Below, in pieces: positions 21,306 through 33,667 of a DNA stretch of 64,000 nucleotides. Made by a program: the position numbers and the translations under genes. Under the pieces are notes generated by a model. That model did no database searches, had not been told where the DNA came from, and worked only from the letters and a program-made list of their open reading frames with translations. Location: positions 124,001-188,000 of the forward strand of contig QXCR01000020.1 in NCBI GenBank assembly GCA_004380135.1, in the 5' to 3' direction. This stretch comes from Stemphylium vesicarium (Eukaryota > Ascomycota > Dothideomycetes > Pleosporales > Pleosporaceae). The stretch's first letter is position 1. Every line of letters starts with the position of its first letter.

Positions 21306-24300
21306 ATGCCGTCCAAGCGGATTCTCTCATGGTCCAAACGACAGTCTGGCTCGGAGCCGTACTATCGAACCGGAGGCTTGCTTCCTATCGACTCAATTGA
21401 GATTGAGTCCTGCAGTGACATCGATGCAAAGGTACGACATGATGTTCTGTAAGCTACCAGCCATCGACGTGATTGTGCAGAGAAGGGCAATCTGCAGACT
21501 GTTCTGAGTGGCATGCGCAGGGTAATCATGCAGAACAATATCTGCAGTTACCTTGTGGAGCTTCACCATTCGCTAACCACCCTGCTTAGGCTACACTCAA
21601 CGTTGAAAAACGACGCCCGTCAAACCTTGAAATCGTACCATTAGACGACCAGCAATGTGCACTCAGTCCAATCACCACTCAGTACAGCCCAGGCTTGCTC
21701 AGCGTAGCCAGTGGCTATCTGGCATTCAACGACATGTTGCGCTCACCAGTGCCGACTGTTGTCTCTTGCTCGAGATCTGCTTCCATACAAAAGCCCCTCC
21801 CTAGCCGGCCACGTTCCACCTCGGTGCCGTCCATCGCAGAGCTACCCGCCGAACTGCCAGGCTCTCTCTTATTAGAGAATGGGGGTTATTCGTCGTGCAC
21901 CTCTCCTGTACCCGCGAGACCAATTACCCATATCTTTCGGAGTGAAAGCCACCCACCCTATAAGTTTTTGGATTACGAGAAGGTCTCTTTGGATGTATTG
22001 AACCTGGCTTCGGCACCGATAGCCCATGCCCGAAGCGTTCCAGAGTTAAGCTCACGGTTCAGTGCTACGAGGACCATGTGTAGCAGTCGCGCATTTGAGT
22101 TTAATACCCTCATCCAGCCCGATGCACCAGTTATACCGCAAAAACATCATTCGAGTGAGTTGGGCTTCCGAAGACGTTCGAGGCGGGATCTGGTAAAATC
22201 ACCCCCACCCATGGAGGGTGTGGGGTCAAGAAAACGAAGCAGTAGACATGGTCCCAACCAAATGCGACGGGAAGTAAAGCCAGTGCCGCAAATCAAAGAG
22301 GAAAAGGTCTCCGATCGAGAGGTTGAAAGGCGCCGACGTTGCAGGGATGAAGTGAGTACTTTGTGTTTCCTTCTATACCTATGTTTACTGGACAAACAAA
22401 AAGATTGCATGACGAAACAGTTTCAGAACTTTTCTATTGCCCTTCCTCCTACCCTACTGCGACAACATATGCCTGAGTTAGATGTACCTTTCTGCCATCA
22501 GGCCGCGATGAGAGGCTCATCGCAAAGACATTCAGCCGGTGTATCTCCGGGCTGCTTCTGGGGACAAACAGTGCCGATGGCTCGTTTCATATCCTGACAC
22601 CACCCGCCACACTTGCGGGCGTGATTTCTATTGACTTGAATGTTTCTGTCTTGCAATTACATTGTGTTATTTTGAGATGTACTAGCTGAATGCAGAAGAT
22701 GCTGACCGTGTCTAGGCATCTTCCAGGCTTGACCCGACAAAAGTGCACAACCAACATACCGACAAATCGAGGGCCACTTTCGACATCCGAAACCAAGCAA
22801 TAGCATCACTTCAAGCTGAGCTTGATAACCTCAAAGCCGCGAGCGAAGCGCAGGTGAAAGACCTCATACAATCGCATCTCGCGGAAGTCGCATCCCTGAA
22901 GGACCAGGTACGACTGCTCGAGGAACGAAACAGCAAGCAAGGCTTTCAAAAAGGTGAGCGCCATCCCCCCAGTCTACCACTGTGCTTCCCCGCAGAGTCG
23001 AGGCGTCATTGCTGTCCTATGGAATTGAGCAATGCGGGTTTCTCACGTCGTGCACTGTGCACACCACTGTTCAAAACCAATAGCTAAACATATCTAGCGC
23101 TAGACAGTAACTACTTGTCTGTGCAAGGCACAGCTAGCTTGCCGCGCACACCTACTCGCGAAAACTTCCAAAGCACCGCATCAAGCCCGGAATCACTCAA
23201 TTCAGATACATCCTTCAAAAGTGGACTGGAGTGCCAACAGCGTTCACCTCAGCGGCTGAGAACCAGCCCAGAAATGGTAATTGGTCTTTTTCCACAAAAC
23301 ATGCGCATACTGACGTTGCGTCATCAGGAAAATCTCAAGCGCAGGCTTAGCTCCACTCGGCGATCGGAAACGACAGCTCGAAATCTACTGCCGGAGCTCA
23401 ACCAATACAAACAGAACAATGCGGCTCTTCAAAAGCAGATCGAATGCCTAATGGCGAAGCTGAACGAGTCCAAAAAGAATGAGCGGGAACTCAGGAATAC
23501 GCTAGGCATGACCGAAATGAAATGCGCCGAGTTGGAGGACAAGGCAGGATACGCCGACAACCTTGCAAAGACCACGCAAGCCCTTCAAAACACTGTTGAT
23601 CACCTCGAGAGCCGCCTGGAAGTTGCGAATGTCAAGCGAATCGATGCTGAAGAACAGCTCTCCAACCTTAAACACCACAAGTCGCCGTTCGACCTTGCTC
23701 AGCGCGAGCTACCTACTCCTCCTGCGGACCTGTCAGATTTGGATGCGCACACGAGCACGAGTACGGTCTTTTCGAATACCCCGTCGGGTGCTCTAGAGAT
23801 TGGCTATCAAGACAACTCCAAATTGGCGGCATTGATCGCACATGTGCAACGACTCCAAGATCAAGTCAGCGAGAAGGATTCATACATTACGGAACTGGAA
23901 AAAGACAGGGAAAGAATAAAAGAGAGGCACGATCACCTCAAGCAGGAACACAATAACATTGCCATTCAATCAGACATTCAGGATGGGCTTTTACAAGAAA
24001 CGCGGGAAACAGATAGACATGTCGAACAACTCCGGGCTGCAGTCATCAACCGTGACGCCATGATCAAAGAGAACGAGCAGAACACTCGCGCCTTAGAGAG
24101 ACAGCTAGAGCACCACAAGCTGTTGCTACAGGCGGAGATCAGACGACATGCAGCAATGAAGGTATATATTGCCGAGGAAGAAGAGCCTCTGCCAGAGCTC
24201 ACGGCATTGGCGAGGAGAGAGGACATCGATCGGTGGATGGAGAAGCTCCATGAGCGACTGAGAAAAGAGCGTCCCAAGAGCGAGGACAGAGCTCTCCCTG

Positions 24301-25854
24301 ACATACCTGACGCTCAGATGGAAAGCTTGCGTTATGAGATCGATTTTTACGTCCGGGAGATCATACTGTTCAAGCTTGATATCAAAGGGTACAAGAGCGA
24401 CATTCGCAAGCTGAAAAAGTTGACTGCGCAAATGAGCAGCCAAGGACGGCCAAGTGACAACGATTCAGAGGCCTCTTCTCGGAGACGATCAGCAACACCA
24501 GTGCAGCCGCATGTCGCGCCTGGAACCTCGGAGCTTGATGCCTCTAACTCTACCCCGCCAGTCGTGGATGACACCACCACTGCATCAAGGCCAAGAGACA
24601 CGAACCTCCCCTCAAGGTCAGCTTCGTCTCGGAGTTCCCAAAGCATGGCCGTTATTTCCACCACCTGGCCTACTAGAGACATACAACAGCAACTTGGGCT
24701 GGAGATACCTAGGCTATCATGGCAATTGGCGCCTCAGAATCATTGTTCAAATGAGGCTGATCGTATCGACTCTGGGATCCCGCCCTCCCCGAATGCACCG
24801 CTATCGACAGAGCTCCAGAAGCCTTCGGTATGTGCGCTCGCAGGGTAGTGGTCAGAGTCTAACTCTTGTTTAGTGTGCATCTAACAGCACCAAGAAACGT
24901 AGCGAGTCCACCAAGAAACGTAGCGAGTTCACCCAAAACGGCCACGTCCGGCTAGCCAACACTCTATTGAGACCTCTCCATCATGGGCGTAGTATGAGTG
25001 AATCTTCGCTCGACCTCTATCAGGCAGTAACCTTGCTCGATCGGTCTACAGCTGTGGCGGCACATACACCGCTGAAGTTCGAATTGGTTATGCCAACGTG
25101 TCACAGACGATCTGCATATATATCCGCAGTTTCTGAGCGGCCTCCATGTTCACCGTCTGCTACGTCAGAATTGCTGGGAGGCATCGAGTCTTTGAGCGGA
25201 CAGACAGCGCCAACGGCATTAGTATATGACTCTTGCAAAGAGGCAACGCAGTCTCCAGCATCGATATCGCCTGTCACACCACGTGCTCGAGCAAGCTCTG
25301 TAGTGTCCACTACGAGTGATTATCATGCGCAGTCTGCGCCCTCGCCCGGACGCAAATCGAGTAATGCTTCAGCGAGAAGCATATCAACAGCAACAACATC
25401 AAAACACAGTGCAGGACTCATCGCACCGTTCGCAGCCGCTCTACCAACAGGTTGCTCCATCACCCGGAACGCACCACCCAACATCGCAACGCCGACTTCC
25501 CGATCAGGCATTGGCGGGACTATGGCTTCATCTACCCCTGCGAACCCACCCGTCACTCAAACCAGAGCGCCCAAAAAGTATCCTGCACCCTGCCCGGACT
25601 CCACTCAAAGCACGCAATCGAAGACACCAGTTTCTGCTTCCCAGAGTGGCCTGGAATCTGGGAACGAAGACTTGTCTAAGAGGTTGCCTCGCACACCGTC
25701 CCACTCGCGCAACAGAAGTGGAGGCAGCATTCAAACGGCGATCCGTATACCCAAGCATCGCGAAGGAAAGAAAGAGCGGCCAGGAGGAAAGACGAAGGAC
25801 GCTATTAGCGTGCCTGCATCATTTGGTAACATCTTCGGTGTAGCAGCCATATAA
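21306..25854 (+). CDS. Large coiled-coil protein of unknown function with Ser-rich tail
   Basis: Six exons fit with closed frames: 21306-21431, 21590-22351, 22716-22953, 23098-23276, 23328-24827 and 24874-25854, giving 1261 residues. The intron at 23277-23327 is 51 bp, in phase, with ACTGAC branch. The intron at 22352-22715 is unusually long (364 bp) and could hide a small exon. Residues 1-300 are Ser/Pro/Arg-rich. Residues from about 300 to 720 form long coiled coils (QAIASLQAELDNLKAASEAQ, ENLKRRLSSTRRSE, YADNLAKTTQALQNTVDHLE). The remainder is a disordered Ser/Thr/Pro tail rich in SxP and RxS sites. The layout suggests a cytoskeletal or spindle/septal scaffold, but this is inference only; I see no named domain. 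Confidence 0.7.
24889..24930 (+). repeat. 21-bp tandem duplication in the coiled-coil gene
   Basis: Two adjacent 21-bp units differ at one base and encode TKKRSES then TKKRSEF at the start of the last exon. The unit is a multiple of three, so the frame is kept. It looks like a recent slippage or duplication in the disordered tail, doubling a basic KKR patch. Confidence 0.95.
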
Positions 25855-27099
25855 AAGTAATAGTCTTCTCAGCTATAGTATCACAGTTAATAAAGAGCAT
25901 TTGATATGCCCTTTCTCCCCTCTTATATAAACTTTGCCTTGGAAAAGATTAAAGCGTTGCACAAGACAGTGACGTTGGTGAGACATGAGAAGACCTCGGA
26001 AGTGGCGCGTGCGTCGCGGTCTCGGTAAAAGGCGACTCTTGACCCTGCAAGATGAACACCATTCACAAACACAAACAATTTCCACGACTAACCATTGAAA
26101 CATATCCACAGGGACGGTAAATGTTCTAGATTGGTAAATTCCGGTTTATCTCTGAGTGGACATTGGCATCTAGTGATGCATCTGATTCATGGAGCATTCC
26201 ACAATGAGGTCATGGTGCCCTGGCACGCCCATTCGTCTTAGCACAAGGTTTGCTCTTTCTGTTTTCTTCCTTTGGAGCTTGATCAGCGCCTTGATTTTGC
26301 TGGTTGTATCTAAAACTTTCCTTATTGGCCTATCCATGCCCAGGTAAAATCATACAGGTGCATCAGGGCCATGCACAGTGCCGCTGCCATCTACAAGACC
26401 TACGAGCAGAAGACGTCAGATACAGGAAGAGCGGGTATAGATTCCGCTTGAGATTCTCGGGCGGCGAATTCCACGACTCAAGTAGGTCAATGAGGTCCAG
26501 GCACATTGCATCACGCTTGCCTCATACAAGAGGCACTCAAATTTCGCCATACAATAAACAGTTCGACGTTACATGTAGACAAGGTCGCTCGCGGACATAT
26601 GCACATTTTGGGATACCCTTCCGGGCTCTCAGTTCATTTTGACTACGCCTGGCGTTCGGGAGGTGGGCACGGCAAATGTCAGGGCTACCGCCAGTATTTT
26701 CCGAGGCTGAAGTACGTGCGGAGACGAAAACACCAATGCACACAATCCTAACAGGTAAGCTTCGCGTTGTCTTATTGGCAAGGTATATTAAATTCTCCGT
26801 TAGGGCTGTACTCATGTGAGTAGTTTGTTCTACTGAACCCTGCCACACCATCTACTACAGTGATATTTTGGGCAGTCCGTCGGAATCTAGGGACGGGTCG
26901 CGCCTGTAAGACCACTTGATTAATGAGGGCCCACCCCGAATAACCTCCACCGTCTAAAGTCGCAAACACAGGCCATGGAGAGTCGTCAAAGCGAACCCGA
27001 GATTGAAGCAGTACAAAAGGTGCAGCGCACGACAAGGAAAATGGCACGCAAACCAGCGGAAATCTTGTCAAGAAAAAGAACGTTATTCACACGCCCACC
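25855..27099. other. Intergenic, no gene seen
   Basis: About 1.25 kb holding the 3' UTR of the coiled-coil gene and the promoter of the GH12 gene. Open frames in it are short and carry no motif. I could not pick out a convincing TATA box or carbon-regulator site. Confidence 0.5.
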
Positions 27100-27940
27100 A
27101 TGAAGGTTGTATCATTCATCCTCGGCGCTTTCGCCTCCGTAGCAGCCGCACAACAAGCGACTCTTTGCAAGGACTACGAATACTTTTCCAGTAACGGCTA
27201 CGAGCTCAACAACAACATCTGGGGTCGAAGCTCCGCTACTTCAGGCCAGCAATGCACATACGTCGACAGTGTTAGCCAGACCGGGGCTAAGTGGCACTCG
27301 AACTGGCAATGGCAAGGTGGAAAAGACAACGTCAAGAGTTATGTGTACTCTGGGCGACAAATCTCGAAGAAGCCAGTTACCCAGTACAGTAACCTGGAGA
27401 CCGAAGCGTACTGGGTCTACGACAACCAGAACATTCGCTGCAATGTTGCGTATGATTTGTTCACAGCTGCCAACGTGAACCACGACACCAGCAGTGGTGA
27501 CTACGAACTCATGGTCTGGTAAGTTTAAACTATATCCGCCAGCGCCTTTAATAGCAGGTACTGACTTTGGTGTGATATAGGCTTGGCAGGTACGATGTGT
27601 ACCCCATCGGCTCCTCGCAAGGCATGGTCACCGTCGCTGGCCGCACATGGGAGCTCTTCTACGGTCTCAACGGCTCCATGAAGGTGTACAGTTTCGTCAC
27701 TCCTTCGGGCCCGATCTACAACTTCAAGGCCAATATGAAGGATTTCTTCAACTACCTCCAGAACAACAAGGGCTTCCCTGCTTCGAGCCAGAACCTGATC
27801 AGTGAGTATTTTCTCTGTCGCATGATGTATGATATTTGGCATGTACTGACAATTGCGCAGCTTACCAGTTTGGTACTGAAGCTTTCACTGGTGGACCAGC
27901 CAAGTTCACCGTTAACCAGTGGTCGGCGAACGCTTACTAG
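27100..27940 (+). CDS. Secreted GH12 endoglucanase/xyloglucanase
   Basis: Three exons, 27100-27518, 27581-27801 and 27861-27940, with introns of 62 and 59 bp; 239 residues. A signal peptide is clear (MKVVSFILGAFASVAAAQQ). GH12 blocks follow: NNNIWG, the YELMVWLGRY block at the first junction containing the nucleophile Glu, NLETEAYWVYDNQN, and the GTEAFTG block just after the second junction containing the acid/base Glu. Length matches single-domain GH12 enzymes, with no cellulose-binding module. The enzyme cleaves beta-1,4-glucan or xyloglucan outside the cell, which fits plant-wall degradation. Confidence 0.95.
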
Positions 27941-29849
27941 GTGGTTGGTGTGTGAGATGTCTTCCTTCAAGGACGACTTATTCCAGCTGCGCATGCACCG
28001 CGCAACTCTTACGAGTTGTGCAACACGGGTATATCTACATGCCGTAGTCTTCCTGTATATATCAATTATTCCAGCTCTCTTCCAGACCTGCATTGATTCA
28101 GTCTAAACATGATGCACCCATCCACCCTCACCAACATTCATCTCCCATGGTGCTATCTCTTTTTTTGAAACGACAACACCGATCCCTTACAAAATTCCTT
28201 TCCTTCCTCCTTTCCACGTCATCTCCCCTTCCTTCCCTCCCTCCTTCCAATACATACTCCAAATCCCACCTCTCGCATCTCATTGGCCCGCCCGTCTCAG
28301 CCTCCCCACCAATCACTTGCCCCAGCCAGCATCGCCAACCTACCTACCCACGCTTCCTGGCTCCTGCGCCAAATCTCCGACTCCCGCAACGGCACTTGGA
28401 ACCTTGCGATACGAAACATCACTATATTCAGCCTCCTACAGCCTTCTTACAGCATCCTACGTGCTCTGAGTGGTGCCAAGCCGCAAGCACGAATAGCCCC
28501 GTAAATTTCGCTTGCGGATGGGACTAGTGCTAGGACGACTTTACCAGCCAGCCAGCCGTTGACATTAACGCAACGCCAGTGCTTCACCCCGGACAACAAC
28601 AACAACAGCAAACGGGAAACAGAAACAAGAAACGCGAATAAACGTCGATAACATTCTAGACCTAAGTTGCCAGTAGGAGACTATCCCGCACCCTCTTCCT
28701 TTAGCTCTGCGTGGCTGTTACATTAGAATCCGTCTCGTCGTCTCGGTCGCCTCCTTCCAGCTTCCAGGTCCAGGGAAGAAGGGGAAAGGGGGATAAGGAT
28801 AGTTATTCCCTGTACCCATGCACACTTTCTTCTCTTCTTGCCTCCCCCCTCTCTCTCTCTGTGCCTTCTTTCGGTGTTTTGACTACTTTGGTTCTGGGCT
28901 CATGTGGCTTGGGGCGAGATGGAGGGCGCGGGGTGGAGTGTGCGTCTGGCCTTTTCACCTTGGGATGGGTGAATGGATGGGGATGGCTGGGTGGTGGGCT
29001 TAGGGCTGGGGACGTGATGAACGAAGAAAGAGGTAAAGGAGATATAGGTATATGTCTTGTTTACTGATATATATCTGGATTCTAGCCCGGCTTTTTCTTT
29101 TTTGCTTCATCTCACTGTTCATCGTCGCTCGTCACATGTTTTTTACGTCGCGTCTCGCTTCTTCCTGTTCTTGTTGTTGTATTACTACCCATTAATTTTT
29201 CACCATCACACGCCCATCTTCTACCATACTCGGCACTATTACCTCTTTCCTCTCTTTTACCTACTTACCCACCCTCTCACGTGTGAACGCGCAACCGCAA
29301 AGTACACCACAAAAGCTCAACGCGCTAGCAGCATAAACATCATCTCACCCGCTCGCGCAATTCTACCCACAACGCATCTCAAGCCCACAGTACTCTCCGG
29401 TTACCTTGTTCCTCGACAACACCCACTACTCGATTTGACTGCAACCACTCTCCACCGTATACTCGAGTGGAACAAAAAGCTTTGACTCGACCGATCTGGA
29501 CCACAGTTGCACACATATACTGCCCCGGCAGCCCGAGTCTTCGTTAGGATCCTACTACCCACGACGAAGAAGAAGAAGAGGAAGAAGAAGGAGGAGGAGG
29601 AGGAGGAAAATTCTCACTTCCAGCACGGTCCACCCAACCTGCTAGTTTGATTCAACGTCAACTCAGCGACCACCGCTCAGCGACTTTCCGTCTCAATCAG
29701 AAAAAAGAAAAAGACTTCTTACCAAACAACCGAGATAACCGGATTCTACAATCCCCAACCCACAGACTACAATCAACAAAACTTACCCGCTCCCAGACCC
29801 AAACACAAGAAAAGAACCCATTTCTCCAACCAACCATCCAAAGCTCAAC
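27941..29849. other. Long intergenic region rich in simple sequence
   Basis: About 1.9 kb. It is strongly pyrimidine-rich at 28140-28330, has a CAA/CAG-type tract at 28595-28615 and a 45-nt pure purine tract at 29566-29610. A T/C-rich zone at 29090-29290 precedes the purine tract. It likely contains a long promoter or 5' UTR for the secreted gene at 29850. Open frames here are driven by low-complexity composition and I do not accept them as genes. Confidence 0.5.
29566..29610 (+). repeat. 45-nt uninterrupted purine tract (GAA)n/(GGA)n
   Basis: All 45 bases are A or G, changing from GAA to GGA units. It lies 240 bp upstream of a secreted-protein start codon. Such mirror-like purine tracts can form triplex DNA or act as GAGA-type promoter elements; which, if either, applies here is unknown. 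Confidence 0.9.
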
Positions 29850-30425
29850 ATGGCCACATTTCTCCCGGCCTCCAAACGCCTCTCCACCATGCTCCTCAGC
29901 CTCATCTTCCTCCTCCTTACCACCCTCACCAAATCCGAGTGCACAAACGCCCTTCTAAACCCCTCCTTCGAAGCCGGCTCTCTCACCCCCTGGCTCGACA
30001 TGGCAACAGGTTCCTTCTCCACCCGCGGCCTCTCCCCCCTCACCCCGCACACAGGCCTCTCCTCTTACCACTTACACAGCAATAGCAGCACAGGCGTCCC
30101 CTCCACTTTGACGCTCTCACAATCCTACATCACGCTCCCCGACCCCATCGGCGCGACAGTCTCGTGTTGGGCGTGGCTCACGAGCTCCCGCCCCCTGGGC
30201 CAGACGCGCGTGGAGATGTTTTTGGATGCGGAGAGCTGTGGGGAAGCGGTTTGGATGGGTGAGACGGGGGGTGAGTGGGTGAGGGTTGGAGGCGAGGCTG
30301 TGGTGAGGGATGTTAGTGGGGGTGGCGTGGGACATACGGTTGTTGTTAGTGTGCAGGGGAGTGGGATTAGTGGGGAGGGGTGGAGTGTTGGTGTTGATGA
30401 TATTGGTGTTGGTGGTGGGTGTTAA
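29850..30425 (+). CDS. Small secreted protein, possible carbohydrate-binding-like beta-sandwich
   Basis: Single exon, 191 residues. The N-terminus has a hydrophobic signal (STMLLSLIFLLLTTLTKSEC). The mature part begins NALLNPSFEAGSLTPW and ends WSVGVDDIGVGGGC, which is the N- and C-terminal strand pattern seen in CBM4_9-like and other galactose-binding-like modules. It holds no catalytic domain. Four Cys are present in the mature part, including the last residue. The coding strand changes abruptly from C-rich (to about 30180) to G-rich (from about 30200). It may be a wall protein or secreted effector-like protein; fold and ligand are inference. Confidence 0.72.
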   Translation: MATFLPASKRLSTMLLSLIFLLLTTLTKSECTNALLNPSFEAGSLTPWLDMATGSFSTRGLSPLTPHTGLSSYHLHSNSSTGVPSTLTLSQSYITLPDPIGATVSCWAWLTSSRPLGQTRVEMFLDAESCGEAVWMGETGGEWVRVGGEAVVRDVSGGGVGHTVVVSVQGSGISGEGWSVGVDDIGVGGGC

Positions 30426-31226
30426 GATGGTCTGGGGAGTCTTCTTTTCTTTTCCTTTTGGTTAAATGGGCGTCTTTGAGGTGGCATGATTGATATACCA
30501 AGGGAATTGGGAGGACGATGAGGCAAAAAGGAGTTCATGGTAAGCTGGTAAGCTTACTTTAAGTACCCATCTTACTGCTCGGACTCGTGAGCTGTATGGC
30601 CCATGACGAGTTTAGGGCGACCTGCTTACTCAGATGGGCAACATGGTCCTTGTAGATTAATACCGAGCACTCGAGTCCAAAAAATTAATGCATGATAGAA
30701 AAAAAAGGGGTTTGGCCTAAGATCCCATAATCTGAGTCTGCACATCAACATGACCGGAAAAGACCCAGTTCAGTTCGTTTTGTTGCTTCGGGAATCTGCA
30801 GTAGTGTTGCGTTGGGGGGATATTATTTCGTTCCTTTGAAAGCTCCGCTCGGTTTATAAGTTTGCGTACGATGACGACGGTAAGGTAAGGCCTTGTATAT
30901 CAGGCAAAAAAAGGTAGTCTAGAGATCTATTCGTAAATAATCGTGGCACAAAAAAAAAGGAGACACATGATCATGAAGAGAAGTTCCCCCAGTCCCGAGT
31001 ATATGTATACGGAAGAAAACGCCTTAGAACAAAGCCATGCTCCTGTTTAATCAACAAGAAAAAAGGTTGCCGAGATGATCAAGGTGGATATGCCAAATGA
31101 GGGTGGCGTGTGCTTCGTCCCCAAGTATGTCAAATGTAGTAGTGGATATCGTAATGAAAGTCCGGTCCGCGCTCGTCGCGTTGATTCAAATGCGTTTCTA
31201 GGTGACTGTCTGTGGGAGGGGAATGC
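30426..31226. other. Convergent intergenic region
   Basis: About 800 bp between the secreted gene and the oxysterol-binding gene, which converge. It is AT-richer than the neighbours with several A-runs of 6-9 bases (30701, 30906 and 30950 areas). It should hold two 3' UTRs; no gene seen. Confidence 0.5.
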
Positions 31227-32934
31227 TTAGAAAGCACCGTATTCTTGACCCGGCGGTAACTCGTAGTTTTCCTCGTGGAGTCTCTTCAGCGCCTCTTCAC
31301 CGTCCTTGGTGAGGTCTGGCTTCCCAATGGGCGTGACGGCGCCAGTGAAGAATCGGGGCTGCCACTCCTTGTCTGCTGCCTTGCGCTCCGCGGCCTTTTG
31401 CCGTTGCTTTTCTTCAATCTCGGTCTTCAAGTTGGTAGCGACACCGTATTGCTTGCCTACTATGGCATTTGTCACGCCATCCCAGAATTTGAGGGACTCG
31501 TTGGGGAGCTGCTGTTCGATGGGTGGGACGATCTTGGCTACGGGGTCGAGCGGGTTGAGGTCGATGATCAGGTTCTTCTCCTATGGGAATGTTAGACTAT
31601 GCTTCAGCTCGATCATCACGGCACTTACAGGAACCTTGGCAAAGGGCTTGCTTCCAAGGGTGTAGTAGACCTTGTCTTGCCAGTTGCCTTCTATCCGGCC
31701 AAGGACGTCCTTGTCTGACACATCCTTGATCTTTGTTATGTTGTCGTTATTGGGGTCGTATTTGAAGATGACGCCCAAAACCTTGTTCTGAGACCGGCCG
31801 AGCCAGCCTTCTTCCTGGTACTCTAGGATGACCTTGAGACCCGTCTTTGGGCAGGTGATGAAGCAGCTGTCGGCGACAGACACATTGAGCGAGCCTCGCA
31901 GTATGCCTCCCAGGTAGGCTGCTGGGTGGGTGAGCTGGTACTCCTCGTTATCCCGGTTCTTCAGGTTGATGAAGATGCCCAGGTTGTGTGCTCCAGCCAC
32001 GACGCGCACGCTCGTTCCCGTGAACTTGGCGCTCAATTGATCGTATCCCCGTGCGCTGATGCCCTTCTCGGGGCAGTCGACGTAGAATGCAGAGACGGGA
32101 GGGTGGTGCGATGTCTGCTCAGTGAGGTAGGAAACGGTCACGGTCTTGCCGTCGCCTTTGGTGCTGCTGGCGGCGCTCGCTGGTGCCGAAGTCGGCGTCT
32201 TGAGGGTGGGGTGGGTGTCCTCGATTTTCCAGTTGCACTGCGAGAGTTAACAGGTGCTTAGTGTTCCGGTGTAGAGCTCCATACCCTGAAGAACTCGCCC
32301 AGCGTAGAGTTGTAAGGCTTGCATGGCTTGCCCTTGACGTATTTCTGGCCCGGCGTTAGCTATGTCCTCGTCCTTGGTAGAAGCCGCATACCAGGTCCTT
32401 GGTGAACCAGAAGCGCAGGCATCCCAGCATGCGCCCCAGGTCTTCATCTGAATCTCCGATGCTGCGCGAGTTAGTCATGGCGCTTTTGATATAGCTCCAC
32501 GCTGCACTGACCTGATGAATGTGTCGGGTCTGTCCAAGTAGTGCCAGTACTCTGCTGTCCGTCAGACCATGTCCCGTACATGCTTATATCCGTCTCGGCC
32601 GGTATTCAGCCAACATACCCAGGTTTGGTCTCGGTTCGAGGAGTTGTGCGGGGAGTGAGAAGCGGACGGCAGCGAGGTCGGACACGCCAATAAATCTGCA
32701 AGAGGATGCAGTTAGCCTTTGCGCGTTGAGGCTCGCCAGTATTGCCCCCTCCTGGGTCTGCTGTGGCCGGGCGGTGCTACGTTACCTCCTCAATATGCCC
32801 AAAAACGTCTTGAACTTGGAGCTGTCGTCCGGGGCCTTCTCTGCGCCAGCGTTTGAAGGTGTGGCTGCCCGCGAGTTGATCGTCGACACGGGTGCCGAGG
32901 CCGACTGGGCCTTCTCTGGCGCGAGGTCCGCCAT
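31227..32934 (-). CDS. Oxysterol-binding protein, Kes1/Osh4 type
   Basis: Seven exons: 32934-32786, 32695-32619, 32551-32512, 32461-32392, 32344-32285, 32237-31629 and 31580-31227. Introns are 90, 67, 50, 47, 47 and 48 bp and all frames close; 452 residues. The OSBP signature EQTSHHPPVSAFY is in exon 6, with LGGILRGSLNVSVADSCFIT and the C-terminal EIEEKQRQKAAERKAADKEW that precedes WQPRFF. The short lid region (FIGVSDLAAVRFSLPAQLLE) and lack of PH or ankyrin domains place it with Osh4-like proteins. These exchange sterol and PI4P between membranes. The N-terminal 40 residues are Ala/Ser-rich and variable. The five early exons are tiny, so single-exon reading would miss the first quarter. Confidence 0.92.
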
Positions 32935-33667
32935 GGAAATAGAATATATGCCGTGTTCAAGGGAGAGGGATCGAATGAAGCAGAGAGCTCGAAGCTGGTT
33001 CCAGGGAAAGATGGTTGATGCCGTCAGGTGTTGAGGCGGTGCGCTTTTCGAATCCCTTGGCGCGCGCGGAAGTACTGACGTAGCGTAGCCGATAGCCTTG
33101 AACCTTGTTACAGCGGGGTAGGTACCTCGATGGTAGCGGTAGTGGAGAAGAGAATAGAACACTGCCAGAACATGCAAATATATATATATAGAGAGAGAGA
33201 GAGAGCGCCCATATGCGACTTCACCATGTGCTTTAATCATAAAGGTGCAGGGTATCTTCTGCTGTTATTTAGCGCGCCGTTATCATGCCTCTAATACCAG
33301 CATGCGCGTCTGCTGCAAGACGAAACACGCAATAGGAGCATGCATTGTCAGATCGTGCAGCCCTTGATTGGATCTAACATCGCCGCCCACCGCTACCCCG
33401 GGACATGTTTCACGACCGTGTGGCTCACTTTAAACTGCCCGAGATGTGTGAGAGCTCGTGACCTGTGTTTCCGACCTACTGACATTCACCACCCCAGGAC
33501 TGATGTTGTAGGCTGACGGTCGCATCATAAACATCTGTACCTGACTGCGCCAAAGCCGCCACACGGGGCTAATGTCTGATCGCTGTGATCGACAATGCAA
33601 ATGACCATCCGTCCGTCCTTACCGCCAAAACGCCCTTTCCCATGCTCGCCCATGTGCCTCTAACTCA
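32935..33667. promoter_or_regulatory. Promoter of the oxysterol-binding gene, with TA/GA microsatellite
   Basis: About 730 bp upstream of the oxysterol-binding gene and downstream of the calpain gene. A (TA)n tract runs into a (GA)7 tract at about 33178-33205. A GGGTAGGTACC word precedes it at about 33116. Nothing else is recognisable. Confidence 0.5.

Noticed and set aside
28093..28527. 144-codon plus-strand frame
   Set aside because: Pyrimidine-rich low-complexity DNA yields Pro/Ser/His-rich text with no domain or signal; treated as promoter DNA.
33178..33205. TA/GA tract as a transposon end or origin
   Set aside because: It is a simple microsatellite with no inverted repeats, target duplication or transposase nearby.
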